Source of the DNA: Comamonadaceae bacterium PBBC2
GTDB taxonomy: Bacteria; Pseudomonadota; Gammaproteobacteria; Burkholderiales; Burkholderiaceae_C
Length of the DNA: 42,448 bases
Assembly: GCA_002255935.1 (NCBI GenBank)
Contig: NKIO01000029.1
Coordinates: forward strand, 1-42,448
Direction: 5' to 3'
In this document: positions 8,298 through 16,277 of the stretch, piece after piece
Position numbering within the stretch: the first letter of the stretch is position 1
Layout: every line of letters starts with the position of its first letter
Translations under genes and position numbers: made by a program
The notes under the pieces: generated by a model
Told to the model about the DNA's origin: nothing
The model's database searches: none
What the model saw: the letters and a program-made list of their open reading frames with translations, nothing else

Positions 8298-9125
8298 TCA
8301 GGCCGTGTGCGAGCGCAAGGTGTCGGCCGGCAACTGATCGATTTCCGCCAGCAACTGGGCCAAAGCGCGGCCAGAAGCGTCCAGCAAGGCTTGGCCTTTT
8401 TCGGCGGTGGCCGCGGCCGCATGGCCGGCAGCCCCATGCGCGTTGTAGTCCTGCATTTGCCAGCCCAGCTTGGCACTGCGGCCATTGCCCAAAATCTCAA
8501 ACCGCTCGGCGCGGTCTTGCGAGGTGGAGCGAAAATCTTGCGCCGCCGCCATGCGCACCAAGTCGGGTTTCAAGGCCCGCATCATGGACGTTTCCACATC
8601 ACCGGCATGTACGCCAAAGCGGTGTTCTTGGGGACTGAACAGGGCGTTCACGTCCTGGCCTTGGGCATCGCGCAAGGGCAGGTTGAACCAGCTGACGCTG
8701 TACACCAGCAAGTCCAGGCGAGCGCGTAAATCACGCGCCACCAGGTCCATCACGCTGACCTGCCCGCCGTGGGCGTTGAACAGCACCAGCTTGCGCACGC
8801 CACTGGCGGCCACCGACTCGCCAATGTCGGTCCACAAACGGACGATGGTTTCGGACTTGAGCGTCAGGGTGCCTGCAAAACGGGCGTGTTCGGGGCTGAA
8901 ACCCACCGTTTGCGTGGGCAAAAACAAAACCGGCAAATCGGCTGGCAAATGCGGCAAGCTGGCCGACACCACCCCATCAACCAAATCGGTGTCAACCGAC
9001 AAAGGCAAATGCGGACCATGCTGCTCGGTCGCGGCCACGGGCAAGACGGCGATGGTGCGGTCCAGCGCCAGCGCGGCAAAGTCGGTGGTCGTCAGATCGG
9101 CCCAAAAACGGTGAGGGGTTTGCAT
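8298..9125 (-). CDS. Creatininase-family metal-dependent amidohydrolase
   Basis: A 275-residue cytosolic protein. Metal-ligand pattern of the creatininase family is visible: Glu34 and His36 in ATEQHGPHLP, Asp45 in SVDTD, His119 in FNAHGG, and Glu178 in HAGDVETSMM. Family members hydrolyse cyclic amides (creatinine) or act in cofactor synthesis such as mycofactocin or riboflavin-analogue pathways; no such partners are nearby, so the substrate is open. It converges with the Tgl-like gene with a gap of 4 nt. A TAAGAT hexamer lies 6 nt before its ATG and no Shine-Dalgarno is visible. Confidence 0.85.
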   Translation of the reverse strand: MQTPHRFWADLTTTDFAALALDRTIAVLPVAATEQHGPHLPLSVDTDLVDGVVSASLPHLPADLPVLFLPTQTVGFSPEHARFAGTLTLKSETIVRLWTDIGESVAASGVRKLVLFNAHGGQVSVMDLVARDLRARLDLLVYSVSWFNLPLRDAQGQDVNALFSPQEHRFGVHAGDVETSMMRALKPDLVRMAAAQDFRSTSQDRAERFEILGNGRSAKLGWQMQDYNAHGAAGHAAAATAEKGQALLDASGRALAQLLAEIDQLPADTLRSHTA

Positions 9126-9131
9126 GCCCGC

Positions 9132-9137
9132 ATCTTA
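9132..9137 (-). promoter_or_regulatory. -10-like TAAGAT, 6 nt before the creatininase-family ATG
   Basis: On the minus strand TAAGAT ends 6 nt before the ATG at 9125, with GCGGGC between. No Shine-Dalgarno is present. -35 not convincing. Confidence 0.35.
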
Positions 9138-9211
9138 ATGGAGCAAGGCCCCTCGGTGTACAGTGCCACTTTCCATGAAGCGCACTGGTCACGGCTGCGC
9201 TGAGCGCCCAC

Positions 9212-11413
9212 ATGTTGAACCACTTCACGCTTTTCTTGTCTGCTTTGCGCACCCGAGGCCTCTCATGGGCCTGGTGCGTGGCTGCTTTCTTGTATGGACT
9301 GTCTCCCAGCGTTCACGCCCAGGTCGTCAGCGCCACCGTCAAAACCGAGCAAGTCCGCGCCGAATTGCTGGCCCATGCGCCGCAAGGCATTCAAGCCGGT
9401 CAAAGCTTCTGGCTGGGCCTGCAGATTCAGCACCAGCCGCATTGGCACACCTATTGGCAAAACCCCGGCGACTCGGGTCTGCCCACACGCCTGCAATGGA
9501 AACTGCCGGCGGGCCTGCAAGTGGGCGAGATCGCCTGGCCTTTGCCCAAAAAGATCCCGATCGGGACCCTGGCCAACTACGGCTACGAAGGCACTGTGCT
9601 GCTGCCAGTGGCCGTCACAGTCGGCCCCGATTTCAAAGCGCCCGTGGTGGGCCCTGTGAAAATCCAGCTGCAGGCCGAATGGCTGGTCTGCCGCCAAGAG
9701 TGCATCCCGCAAGACGGCCAGTTTGAGCTGAGCCTGCCGGTGCAAAGCGCCACGGCCCTGCACAGCAGCCTGTTTGATGCCGCTCAAAAGCAAAGCCCCC
9801 AAGCCCATCCAGGCGCACACCCGGTCAGCCTCTCGGCCGATGGCCGCAGCCTGTCGCTCCAAGTCGACAAGCTGCCCCCCGCATGGCGTGGCCAAACCTT
9901 GAGCCTGTTCCCCGTCACCCCCCATGTGGTGAACAACGCGGCCGTGCAGGGCAAAACCTGGACGCAAAGCTGGCAGGGCGATCGGTGGACAGCGCAAGTG
10001 CCCGTCTCGGACGAGCGCAGCGAAAGCCCCAGCGCTTTGTCGTGGGTCATTGCCCAAGGCCCAGAGACCTCGCCCAAAGCACCTGCCTTTGAAGTGACCA
10101 GCCCTGTCCAAGGCCCATGGCCCGCTTTGGCACCTGCGGCGGCCGTGTCGCCTGCGCTGGCCAAAGCACTGCAAGACAACGCCCACACCACGGCGCCCAG
10201 CAGCACAGGCAGCCTGGCTCTGGCTTTGTTGGGCGCCTTCATCGGTGGTTTGCTGCTCAACCTCATGCCTTGCGTGTTCCCAGTGCTGGCCATCAAGGTG
10301 TTGGGCTTTGCTCAGCCAGGCCAAAGCCGTTCTGAGCACCGCGCTGCGGGCTTGGCCTACACCGCCGGTGTGGTGTTGTCGCTGGTCTTGCTGGGGGCGG
10401 CCTTGTTGGCGTTGCGCAGTGCCGGCGAGCAATTGGGCTGGGGCTTTCAATTGCAGACCCCGGCCGTGGTCGCGGCACTGGCGGTGCTGTTCACCTTGTT
10501 GGGCCTGAACCTGGCGGGGTTGTTCGAGTTCGGCCAAATGGTGCCCAGCCGCTTGGCGGGCTGGCAAAGCCGTCACCACACGGTCAACGCGGCGCTGTCC
10601 GGCGTCTTGGCTGTGGCGATCGCTTCGCCTTGCACCGCGCCCTTCATGGGCGCATCGCTGGGCTTGGCCATTGCCTTGCCGGCGTGGCAAGCCCTGAGCG
10701 TCTTTGCAGCCATGGGCGTGGGCATGGCATTGCCGTATCTGGCGGCCAGCCTGTGGCCAGCCGTGGCCCGCGCCTTGCCCAGGCCTGGGGCTTGGATGGT
10801 GGTGTTCCGCCAGGCCATGGCTTTCCCGATGTTCGCGACCGTGATTTGGCTGCTGTGGGTGCTGGGCCAGCAAACCGGCATCGACGGGGCCAGCGGTCTG
10901 CTGGCGGTGCTGCTGTGCGTGGCCTTTGCCGCTTGGACTTGGGGCCTGCCAGGCCGCGCCCGCGTGGTGTTGAGCACATTGGCCCTGGCCACCTTGGCCT
11001 GGCTTTGTGCGGGTGTGCTGCCCGCTTCGCTGCGCGAAGCGCCGGCCCCACAAGCGGTCAGCAGCGAGGCCCAGCTCCGATGGCAGGCCTGGTCCGAAGC
11101 CCGTGTGCAGTCCGAACTGACCGCTGGTCGCCCCGTGTTTGTGGACTTCACCGCCGCGTGGTGCGTGACCTGCCAGTACAACAAGAAAACCACCTTGTCG
11201 GATGCGGCCTTGCTGGCCGACTTTGACGCCCGCAAAGTCACGCTCTTGCGGGCCGATTGGACGCGGCGCGATGCGGCCATCACCCAAGCCTTGGCCGCAT
11301 TGGGCCGCAACGGCGTGCCGGTCTATGCCCTGTATGCGCCGGGCAAAGCACCGGTCATCTTGTCGGAATTGCCCTCGGTGGCCGAAGTGCAAACGGCACT
11401 TCGGGGGCTCTGA
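9212..11413 (+). CDS. DsbD/ScsB-family thiol:disulfide interchange protein
   Basis: A 733-residue membrane protein that should pass electrons from cytoplasmic thioredoxin to periplasmic thiols. In order: a signal peptide (cleavage near residues 36-37), a periplasmic domain of about 250 residues with CxxxC (Cys160, Cys164), a polytopic DsbD-beta region with the paired membrane cysteines Cys354 (LMPCVFPV) and Cys474 (SPCTAPF), and a C-terminal thioredoxin-like domain with WCVTC (residues 650-654). The N-terminal domain, with [13 protein letters not shown], resembles ScsB-type proteins linked to copper stress more than E. coli DsbD. It begins about 85 nt from the divergent creatininase-family gene. 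Partner proteins are not in the window. Confidence 0.87.
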   Translation: MLNHFTLFLSALRTRGLSWAWCVAAFLYGLSPSVHAQVVSATVKTEQVRAELLAHAPQGIQAGQSFWLGLQIQHQPHWHTYWQNPGDSGLPTRLQWKLPAGLQVGEIAWPLPKKIPIGTLANYGYEGTVLLPVAVTVGPDFKAPVVGPVKIQLQAEWLVCRQECIPQDGQFELSLPVQSATALHSSLFDAAQKQSPQAHPGAHPVSLSADGRSLSLQVDKLPPAWRGQTLSLFPVTPHVVNNAAVQGKTWTQSWQGDRWTAQVPVSDERSESPSALSWVIAQGPETSPKAPAFEVTSPVQGPWPALAPAAAVSPALAKALQDNAHTTAPSSTGSLALALLGAFIGGLLLNLMPCVFPVLAIKVLGFAQPGQSRSEHRAAGLAYTAGVVLSLVLLGAALLALRSAGEQLGWGFQLQTPAVVAALAVLFTLLGLNLAGLFEFGQMVPSRLAGWQSRHHTVNAALSGVLAVAIASPCTAPFMGASLGLAIALPAWQALSVFAAMGVGMALPYLAASLWPAVARALPRPGAWMVVFRQAMAFPMFATVIWLLWVLGQQTGIDGASGLLAVLLCVAFAAWTWGLPGRARVVLSTLALATLAWLCAGVLPASLREAPAPQAVSSEAQLRWQAWSEARVQSELTAGRPVFVDFTAAWCVTCQYNKKTTLSDAALLADFDARKVTLLRADWTRRDAAITQALAALGRNGVPVYALYAPGKAPVILSELPSVAEVQTALRGL

Positions 11414-11433
11414 GCTCAGCCTCAGGCACCTGC

Positions 11434-11439
11434 GACAAT
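11434..11439 (+). promoter_or_regulatory. -10-like GACAAT, 6 nt before hemE ATG
   Basis: TGCGACAATCG lies just before hemE; GACAAT ends 6 nt before ATG 11446 and is preceded by TGC as in an extended -10. The spacer to the ATG is GC-only after CAAT and offers no properly spaced ribosome site. Confidence 0.42.
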
Positions 11440-11445
11440 CGGGGG

Positions 11446-12588
11446 ATGAGCACAAGTTCCGCATCCCCCTCGAATTCTTCGTTTGCGCCCCTGGCCAACG
11501 ACACCTTTTTGCGCGCCTGCCTGCGTCAGGCCACCGACCACACGCCCATCTGGCTGATGCGCCAAGCCGGTCGCTATTTGCCCGAGTACTGCGCCACCCG
11601 TGCCAAGGCCGGCAGCTTCATGGGCTTGGCCACCAACGTGGACTACGCCACCGAAGTGACCTTGCAGCCTTTGGAGCGCTACGCTTTTGACGCAGCGATT
11701 TTGTTCAGCGACATCCTCACCGTGCCCGACGCCATGGGCCTGGGCCTGTCCTTCGCCCAAGGCGAAGGTCCACGCTTTGCCAAAAACGTGCGCGACGAAG
11801 CGGCCGTGGCCGAGTTGGCCGTGCCCGACATGAACAAGCTGCGCTACGTCTTCGACGCCGTCACCAGCATCCGCAAAGCGTTGAACGGCCGTGTGCCCTT
11901 GATCGGCTTTTCGGGCAGCCCCTGGACGCTGGCGTGCTACATGGTCGAAGGTGCGGGCTCCGACGACTACCGCCAGGTCAAAAGCCTGATGTACAGCCGC
12001 CCCGACCTGATGCACCGCATTTTGGAGATCAACGCCGATGCCGTGGCCCTGTACCTGAACACCCAGATCGAAGCGGGCGCGCAAGCGGCCATGATCTTCG
12101 ACAGCTGGGGCGGCGTGCTGGCCGACGGCGCGTTCCAGGAATTCAGCCTTGCCTACACGGCCCGTGTGCTGAGCCAGCTCAAGACCGAGCACAACGGCCA
12201 ACGCATCCCGAGCATCGTGTTCACCAAAGGCGGCGGCCTGTGGCTGCCCGAGATGACGGGCCTGAACTGCGATGTGCTGGGGCTGGACTGGACCATGAAC
12301 CTGGGCCGTGCGCGTGCCTTGGTGGGCGGTCAGGTGGGTGGCCCGGGCAAGGCCTTGCAGGGCAACATCGATCCGAACGTGCTCTTCGCGCCACCCGAGC
12401 AGATCGCCAAGGAAGCTTGCCGGGTGCTCGACAGCTTTGGCCAACCGCACACCGACACCACACAAACCGGTCCCACACACATCTTCAATTTGGGCCATGG
12501 CATCAGCCAGTTCACGTCGCCTGAACATGTGGCGGCCTTGGTGGAAGCGGTGCACCAGCACTCTCGGCAATTGCGCGCTGCGGCCTGA
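11446..12588 (+). CDS. hemE: Uroporphyrinogen decarboxylase
   Basis: A 380-residue cytosolic enzyme of haem synthesis that decarboxylates uroporphyrinogen III to coproporphyrinogen III. Visible signatures are [15 protein letters not shown] (residues 34-48, with substrate-binding Arg39 and Arg43), the catalytic-type Asp89 in [18 protein letters not shown], and the C-terminal HGI segment. Length is slightly above the usual ~355 because of a Ser-rich N-terminal extension of about 12 residues. It starts 32 nt after the DsbD/ScsB-like stop; the GACAAT at 11434 suggests its own promoter. Next to priA, as in several betaproteobacteria. Confidence 0.96.
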   Translation: MSTSSASPSNSSFAPLANDTFLRACLRQATDHTPIWLMRQAGRYLPEYCATRAKAGSFMGLATNVDYATEVTLQPLERYAFDAAILFSDILTVPDAMGLGLSFAQGEGPRFAKNVRDEAAVAELAVPDMNKLRYVFDAVTSIRKALNGRVPLIGFSGSPWTLACYMVEGAGSDDYRQVKSLMYSRPDLMHRILEINADAVALYLNTQIEAGAQAAMIFDSWGGVLADGAFQEFSLAYTARVLSQLKTEHNGQRIPSIVFTKGGGLWLPEMTGLNCDVLGLDWTMNLGRARALVGGQVGGPGKALQGNIDPNVLFAPPEQIAKEACRVLDSFGQPHTDTTQTGPTHIFNLGHGISQFTSPEHVAALVEAVHQHSRQLRAAA

Positions 12589-12659
12589 GGGTCAGCTAGC
12601 ATGAAAATGTGGTTTCAAGGGGGTATTTTTTGAAAAATAAATACCTTGGACCGCTTGAC

Positions 12660-12668
12660 TTATGCACA
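12660..12668 (+). promoter_or_regulatory. DnaA-box-like TTATGCACA
   Basis: Matches the relaxed DnaA consensus TTWTNCACA. Lies about 175 nt from the tandem pair nearer priA. Confidence 0.4.
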
Positions 12669-12834
12669 AAAGTTCTGAGTGCACTGCAGCAAAAACCGTC
12701 TCTTGAGATGCGCGCACCTTGCCAATGATTTTTTTGTAAGTGCTTGATTTATAAGGAACATTTGAAGCTGCACATTGGATGGGCAATCTAAGGAAACCCT
12801 TGATTTTCAAGGCTTCTGAGCACGCCAAGGGCTG

Positions 12835-12855
12835 TTTTCCACAAAGTTATCCACA
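12835..12855 (+). promoter_or_regulatory. Tandem DnaA-box-like sites
   Basis: TTTTCCACA (12835-12843) and the perfect consensus TTATCCACA (12847-12855) lie in the same orientation, 12 bp start to start, on an AT-rich background just before priA. Confidence 0.55.
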
Positions 12856-12965
12856 GTTTTTTGGGATGACTTTCAAAGCACTTCAAAATCAACAACTTAG
12901 GGACGATTTGAAGAATTTTGATAACCTTCAAATTTAGCAACACCGTCAGAATTACCGAGAAAAAT

Positions 12966-15062
12966 GTGAGCACCCACCACTGGATTGATGTGGCCGTCCA
13001 GACCCCCGCTCACAGCCAGATCGGGGGCTTGCTGAGCTACCGTTGCCCGTTCGAGGTGGCGCCCGGCCAATTGGTGCGGGTGCCGCTGGGCAAGCGCGAG
13101 GTGTTGGGGGTGGTGTGGGCTGTTTCTGACGCGGCCCCAGCCGACATGCCCGCCTCGGCGGTGCGCGACGCCACCGGCTTGCTGGAAGGCCTGCCACCTT
13201 TGGATGCCGCTTGGCGACAATTGGTGCAGTTCTCGGCGCAGTACTACCAACGCTCCTTGGGCGAGGTGGCCTTGTCGGCCCTGCCGCCCCAGCTGCGCGA
13301 CCTGAGCTCGGAGCAACTGGCGCGTCGCCTCAAAAAGCAAACCCAAGCCGCCGCCATCGAGGTCCAGCCCGGCCCAGCCCTGTCTGAAGAGCAACAAACC
13401 GTTTTGGCGCAAATGCAGGCCAGCCCCGGTCCATTTTTGCTGTTTGGCAGCACCGGCAGCGGCAAAACCGAGGTCTACCTGCAAGCGGTTGAACGCGTGC
13501 TGCAAGCCGACCCGCAAGCCCAAGCCCTGCTCATGGTGCCCGAGATCAACCTGACCCCCCAGCTTGAAGCGCGGGTGCAGGCTCGCTTTGGCGTGGATGC
13601 GGTGGTGTCCATGCACAGCGGCATGACGCCCGCACAACGCCTGAAAGGCTGGCTGTCTGCCCACGCGGGCCATGCCCGCATCGTGCTGGGCACGCGCATG
13701 GCCATTTTTGCGTCCATGCCGCATCTCAAGCTGATCGTGGTCGACGAAGAACACGACCCGAGCTACAAGCAACAAGAAGGCGCACGCTATTCAGCCCGCG
13801 ACCTGGCCGTTTACCGAGGCCGCTTGCAAAACGCGCCAGTGCTTTTGGCCTCGGCCACGCCCTCTCTGGAAAGCTGGCACCTGAGCCGGCCGGCAGATGA
13901 GGGTGGCCGCTACCTGCGCTTGCACATGCCCACGCGCATCGGCACCGCATTGCTGCCCAAGGTGCGCCGCGTGGACATGAACCACCAGGCCAAAAAAGCC
14001 GTGCTGTCCGCGCCCCTGCTGGCTGCGTTGCAAGAACGCGTGGAGCGCGGCGAGCAATGCATGCTGCTGCTCAACCGGCGCGGCTACGCCCCGGTGCTGC
14101 ACTGCGCCGACTGCGGCTGGAAAAGCGAATGCAAGCACTGCAGCGCCTTTCGCGTGTTCCACAAAATCGACCGCACCCTGCGCTGCCACCACTGCGGCCT
14201 GACCGAGCGCGTGCCCCGCGCCTGCCCCGAATGCGGCAACGCCGACATCGCGCCCATAGGCCGAGGCACCGAGCAACTTGAAGAGCACTTGGGCGAATTG
14301 CTGGCGCATGTGTTGCGCCCCGACGGCAGCCCAATCCGCATCGCGCGCATCGATGCCGACACCACGCGCCTGAAGGGTGCGCTGGAGAGCCAGCTGGCCT
14401 CGGTGCATGCGGGCGAAGTGGACATCTTGGTCGGCACCCAGATGATCGCCAAGGGCCATGATTTCAGGCGCATCACGCTGGTGGCTGCCATCAACCCCGA
14501 CACGGCACTTTTTTCCAGCGACTTTCGCGCACCCGAGCGCTTGTTTGCCCTGCTGATGCAAGCCGCTGGCCGGGCCGGACGCGAAGCCAGCCAAAGCGCC
14601 ACCAGCGAAATGTGGGTGCAAACCTTTCACCCCACGCACCCGCTGTTTGAGGCGCTCAAAAAACACGACTACCCGGCCTTTGCCGCCAGCGAACTGGCCG
14701 AGCGCACCGCCGCCGACCTGCCGCCCATCAGCCACCAAGCCCTGCTGCGGGCCGATGCCCGCAGCCAAGACGTGGCACAGAGCCTGCTGAATGCCGCAAG
14801 GGAAACCTTGGAAGCGCAATTGAGCGCCGACCCCGCCACGGCGGACCTGGTGCTGCAGGTCAGCGTCTACCCCGCCGTGCCCATGAGCATGCAGCGCGTG
14901 GCCGATGTCGAGCGTGCCCAGATGCTGCTGGAAAGCCCCTCACGCATGGCCCTGCAAAAAATGCTGTGGCACCTGCACGGGGTCTTGCACCAACTGCGCA
15001 GCCAGCCCGAGCACAAGGGCGTGATCCGCTGGCTGGTGGATGTGGACCCGCAGGCGATTTGA
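12966..15062 (+). CDS. priA: Primosomal replication-restart helicase PriA
   Basis: A 698-residue superfamily 2 helicase that recognises stalled forks and reloads DnaB. Present in order: N-terminal 3' DNA-binding region, Walker A GSTGSGKT (residues 161-168), DEEH (260-263), then the zinc-binding cysteine block (CADCGWKSECKHC and CHHCGLTERVPRACPECG) and the C-terminal helicase lobe with GTQMIAKGHDF. I chose GTG 12966 because homologues begin a few residues before the WIDVAV segment. An ATG at 12918 would add 16 unmatched residues. The upstream spacer carries DnaA-box-like sites, so replication-linked expression is possible. Confidence 0.95.
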   Translation: MSTHHWIDVAVQTPAHSQIGGLLSYRCPFEVAPGQLVRVPLGKREVLGVVWAVSDAAPADMPASAVRDATGLLEGLPPLDAAWRQLVQFSAQYYQRSLGEVALSALPPQLRDLSSEQLARRLKKQTQAAAIEVQPGPALSEEQQTVLAQMQASPGPFLLFGSTGSGKTEVYLQAVERVLQADPQAQALLMVPEINLTPQLEARVQARFGVDAVVSMHSGMTPAQRLKGWLSAHAGHARIVLGTRMAIFASMPHLKLIVVDEEHDPSYKQQEGARYSARDLAVYRGRLQNAPVLLASATPSLESWHLSRPADEGGRYLRLHMPTRIGTALLPKVRRVDMNHQAKKAVLSAPLLAALQERVERGEQCMLLLNRRGYAPVLHCADCGWKSECKHCSAFRVFHKIDRTLRCHHCGLTERVPRACPECGNADIAPIGRGTEQLEEHLGELLAHVLRPDGSPIRIARIDADTTRLKGALESQLASVHAGEVDILVGTQMIAKGHDFRRITLVAAINPDTALFSSDFRAPERLFALLMQAAGRAGREASQSATSEMWVQTFHPTHPLFEALKKHDYPAFAASELAERTAADLPPISHQALLRADARSQDVAQSLLNAARETLEAQLSADPATADLVLQVSVYPAVPMSMQRVADVERAQMLLESPSRMALQKMLWHLHGVLHQLRSQPEHKGVIRWLVDVDPQAI

Positions 15063-15077
15063 ATGTTTGCTGAGGGG

Positions 15078-15209
15078 CAATCGCCCAACATAGTTGGGCT
15101 CCTACGAGGGGGGCCGGCTCGGATGTTGTAGGAGCTGAACTTTGTTCGGCGATTGAAAGTCCAGGCTCAAGTCCGGATTTTGTGGGAGCTGAACTGTGTT
15201 CGGCGATTC
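15078..15209. repeat. Cluster of three REP-like repeats after priA
   Basis: A 28-nt unit occurs three times: inverted at 15078-15105, direct at 15128-15155 and direct at 15182-15209. The direct copies begin GTAGGAGCTGAAC and GTGGGAGCTGAAC and both continue to TGTTCGGCGATT; the inverted copy reads GTAGGAGCCCAAC on the minus strand. Each has short dyad symmetry (GAAC/GTTC or CCCAAC/GTTGGG). The cluster lies between the convergent ends of priA and the AEC transporter, as expected of repeated extragenic palindromes. Confidence 0.8.
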
Positions 15210-15219
15210 GAGGCCAGGC

Positions 15220-16188
15220 TCAGGGCTTGAGCAAAGCCACCGCGCCCGAAAAAGTCAAGAAAGCCACTGCCGTGGTGACCAAGATGATGCGGGCGATGCG
15301 CCCGTTGTCGGCGCCCAGGCGCTCGGCCAGCAGCGACACGTTGCTGGCGCTGGGCAAAGCGGCCACCAACACCATCACCATCCAGGTGAATCGGTCGATC
15401 TTGGCACCCCATTGCACCGCCACCGCCGTGACCAAGAGCACCAGCACCGGGTGCACAAGCAACTTGATCACCGCCACCGGCAAATAGTCGCCCAAGCGCA
15501 GCGGGCCGTGGGGCCGCTCATGCGCCAGCATGCGCGAGCGGGCCAACACCGCGCCAATAGTGAACAGCGCCACCGGCGAGGCCGCATCGCCCAGCAAACC
15601 CACGGTTTTGGCCACTGGACCGATCAGCTCCAAATTCCAATACGAAAATGCAGCGCCCCAAGAAATTGCCCACGGCATGGGGTTGCGCACCACACCGGCC
15701 AAGGCCTTGCGGGCGGCCACCGCAGCGCCGTGCTCGCCTGCCTCGTCCATGCGCGAGAGCGCCACGCACAGCGAGGTGGTGATCACCATGTCCACCACGA
15801 TGGTCACGATGGCTGGGCCGGCAGCCGCAGAGCCCAACAAGGCCACCAAGAGCGGCACGCCCATGAAACCGGTGTTGGGAAAAGCCGCCACCAAGGCGCC
15901 CAAAGACGCATCGCTCCAGCGGATGCGGGCGTTCAGGCTGATGGCGATGCTGAACGCCACCATGACCAAGGCGCAAAACAAATAGGTGAAGAACACCCCG
16001 GCATTGAGCAACTGCGCAATCGGCGTGCCAGCCCCAAAGCGAAACAACATGCAGGGCAGCGCAAAAAACAGCACAAAACCGTTCAGTCCCGGGATGGCTT
16101 CGAGCGGCAGCAAGCCCTTGCGTGCGGCCAGATACCCGCACAGGACCAGAGCAAAAAACGGAAACGTGACGCGCAGGACTTCAAGCAT
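15220..16188 (-). CDS. AEC-family (auxin efflux carrier-like) transporter
   Basis: A 322-residue inner-membrane protein with about ten hydrophobic segments. It begins MLEVLRVTFPFFALVLCGYLAARKGLL-type sequence and contains FPNTGFMGVPL and LPSASNVSLLAERLG, which mark the AEC family of malate, malonate or other organic-acid carriers. The substrate is not predictable. ATG 16188 is preceded by GACAAT at exactly 6 nt and no Shine-Dalgarno. It is divergent from rep, with 89 nt between starts. Confidence 0.87.
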   Translation of the reverse strand: MLEVLRVTFPFFALVLCGYLAARKGLLPLEAIPGLNGFVLFFALPCMLFRFGAGTPIAQLLNAGVFFTYLFCALVMVAFSIAISLNARIRWSDASLGALVAAFPNTGFMGVPLLVALLGSAAAGPAIVTIVVDMVITTSLCVALSRMDEAGEHGAAVAARKALAGVVRNPMPWAISWGAAFSYWNLELIGPVAKTVGLLGDAASPVALFTIGAVLARSRMLAHERPHGPLRLGDYLPVAVIKLLVHPVLVLLVTAVAVQWGAKIDRFTWMVMVLVAALPSASNVSLLAERLGADNGRIARIILVTTAVAFLTFSGAVALLKP

Positions 16189-16194
16189 GGGTCT

Positions 16195-16200
16195 ATTGTC
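16195..16200 (-). promoter_or_regulatory. -10-like GACAAT, 6 nt before the AEC gene
   Basis: Minus-strand GCGACAATAG; the hexamer ends 6 nt before ATG 16188, the same geometry as hemE, uup, Tgl-like and the creatininase-family gene. Confidence 0.4.
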
Positions 16201-16277
16201 GCTCCCGCAGGGTTGCAAGCTGGTCGCACGGCCGACAGTCCCCGCTATGATCGAACGCTTTGCTTGGAAGCCCCTGG

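Larger units (their letters stand above)
12589..12965 (+). other. AT-rich spacer between hemE and priA with DnaA-box-like sites
   Basis: No gene is supported here. The stretch is clearly richer in A and T than its neighbours. It contains GGTATTT/AAATACC arms (12622-12645) without a T-tract after them, a TTATGCACA (12660-12668), tandem TTTTCCACA and TTATCCACA (12835-12855), and an 8-bp-arm inverted repeat ATTTGAAG/CTTCAAAT (12906-12933). It could be a priA control region or a DnaA-binding locus. Confidence 0.6.

Noticed and set aside
9263..11464. 733-codon reading frame on the minus strand opposite the DsbD/ScsB-like gene
   Set aside because: It mirrors a well-recognised gene of the same length, lacks any known domain, is rich in His/Gln/Arg as expected of GC-rich antisense frames, and has no ribosome site.
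12788..12973. Short minus-strand frames in the hemE-priA spacer as small genes
   Set aside because: They arise from AT-rich non-coding sequence, lack ribosome sites and overlap the priA start.
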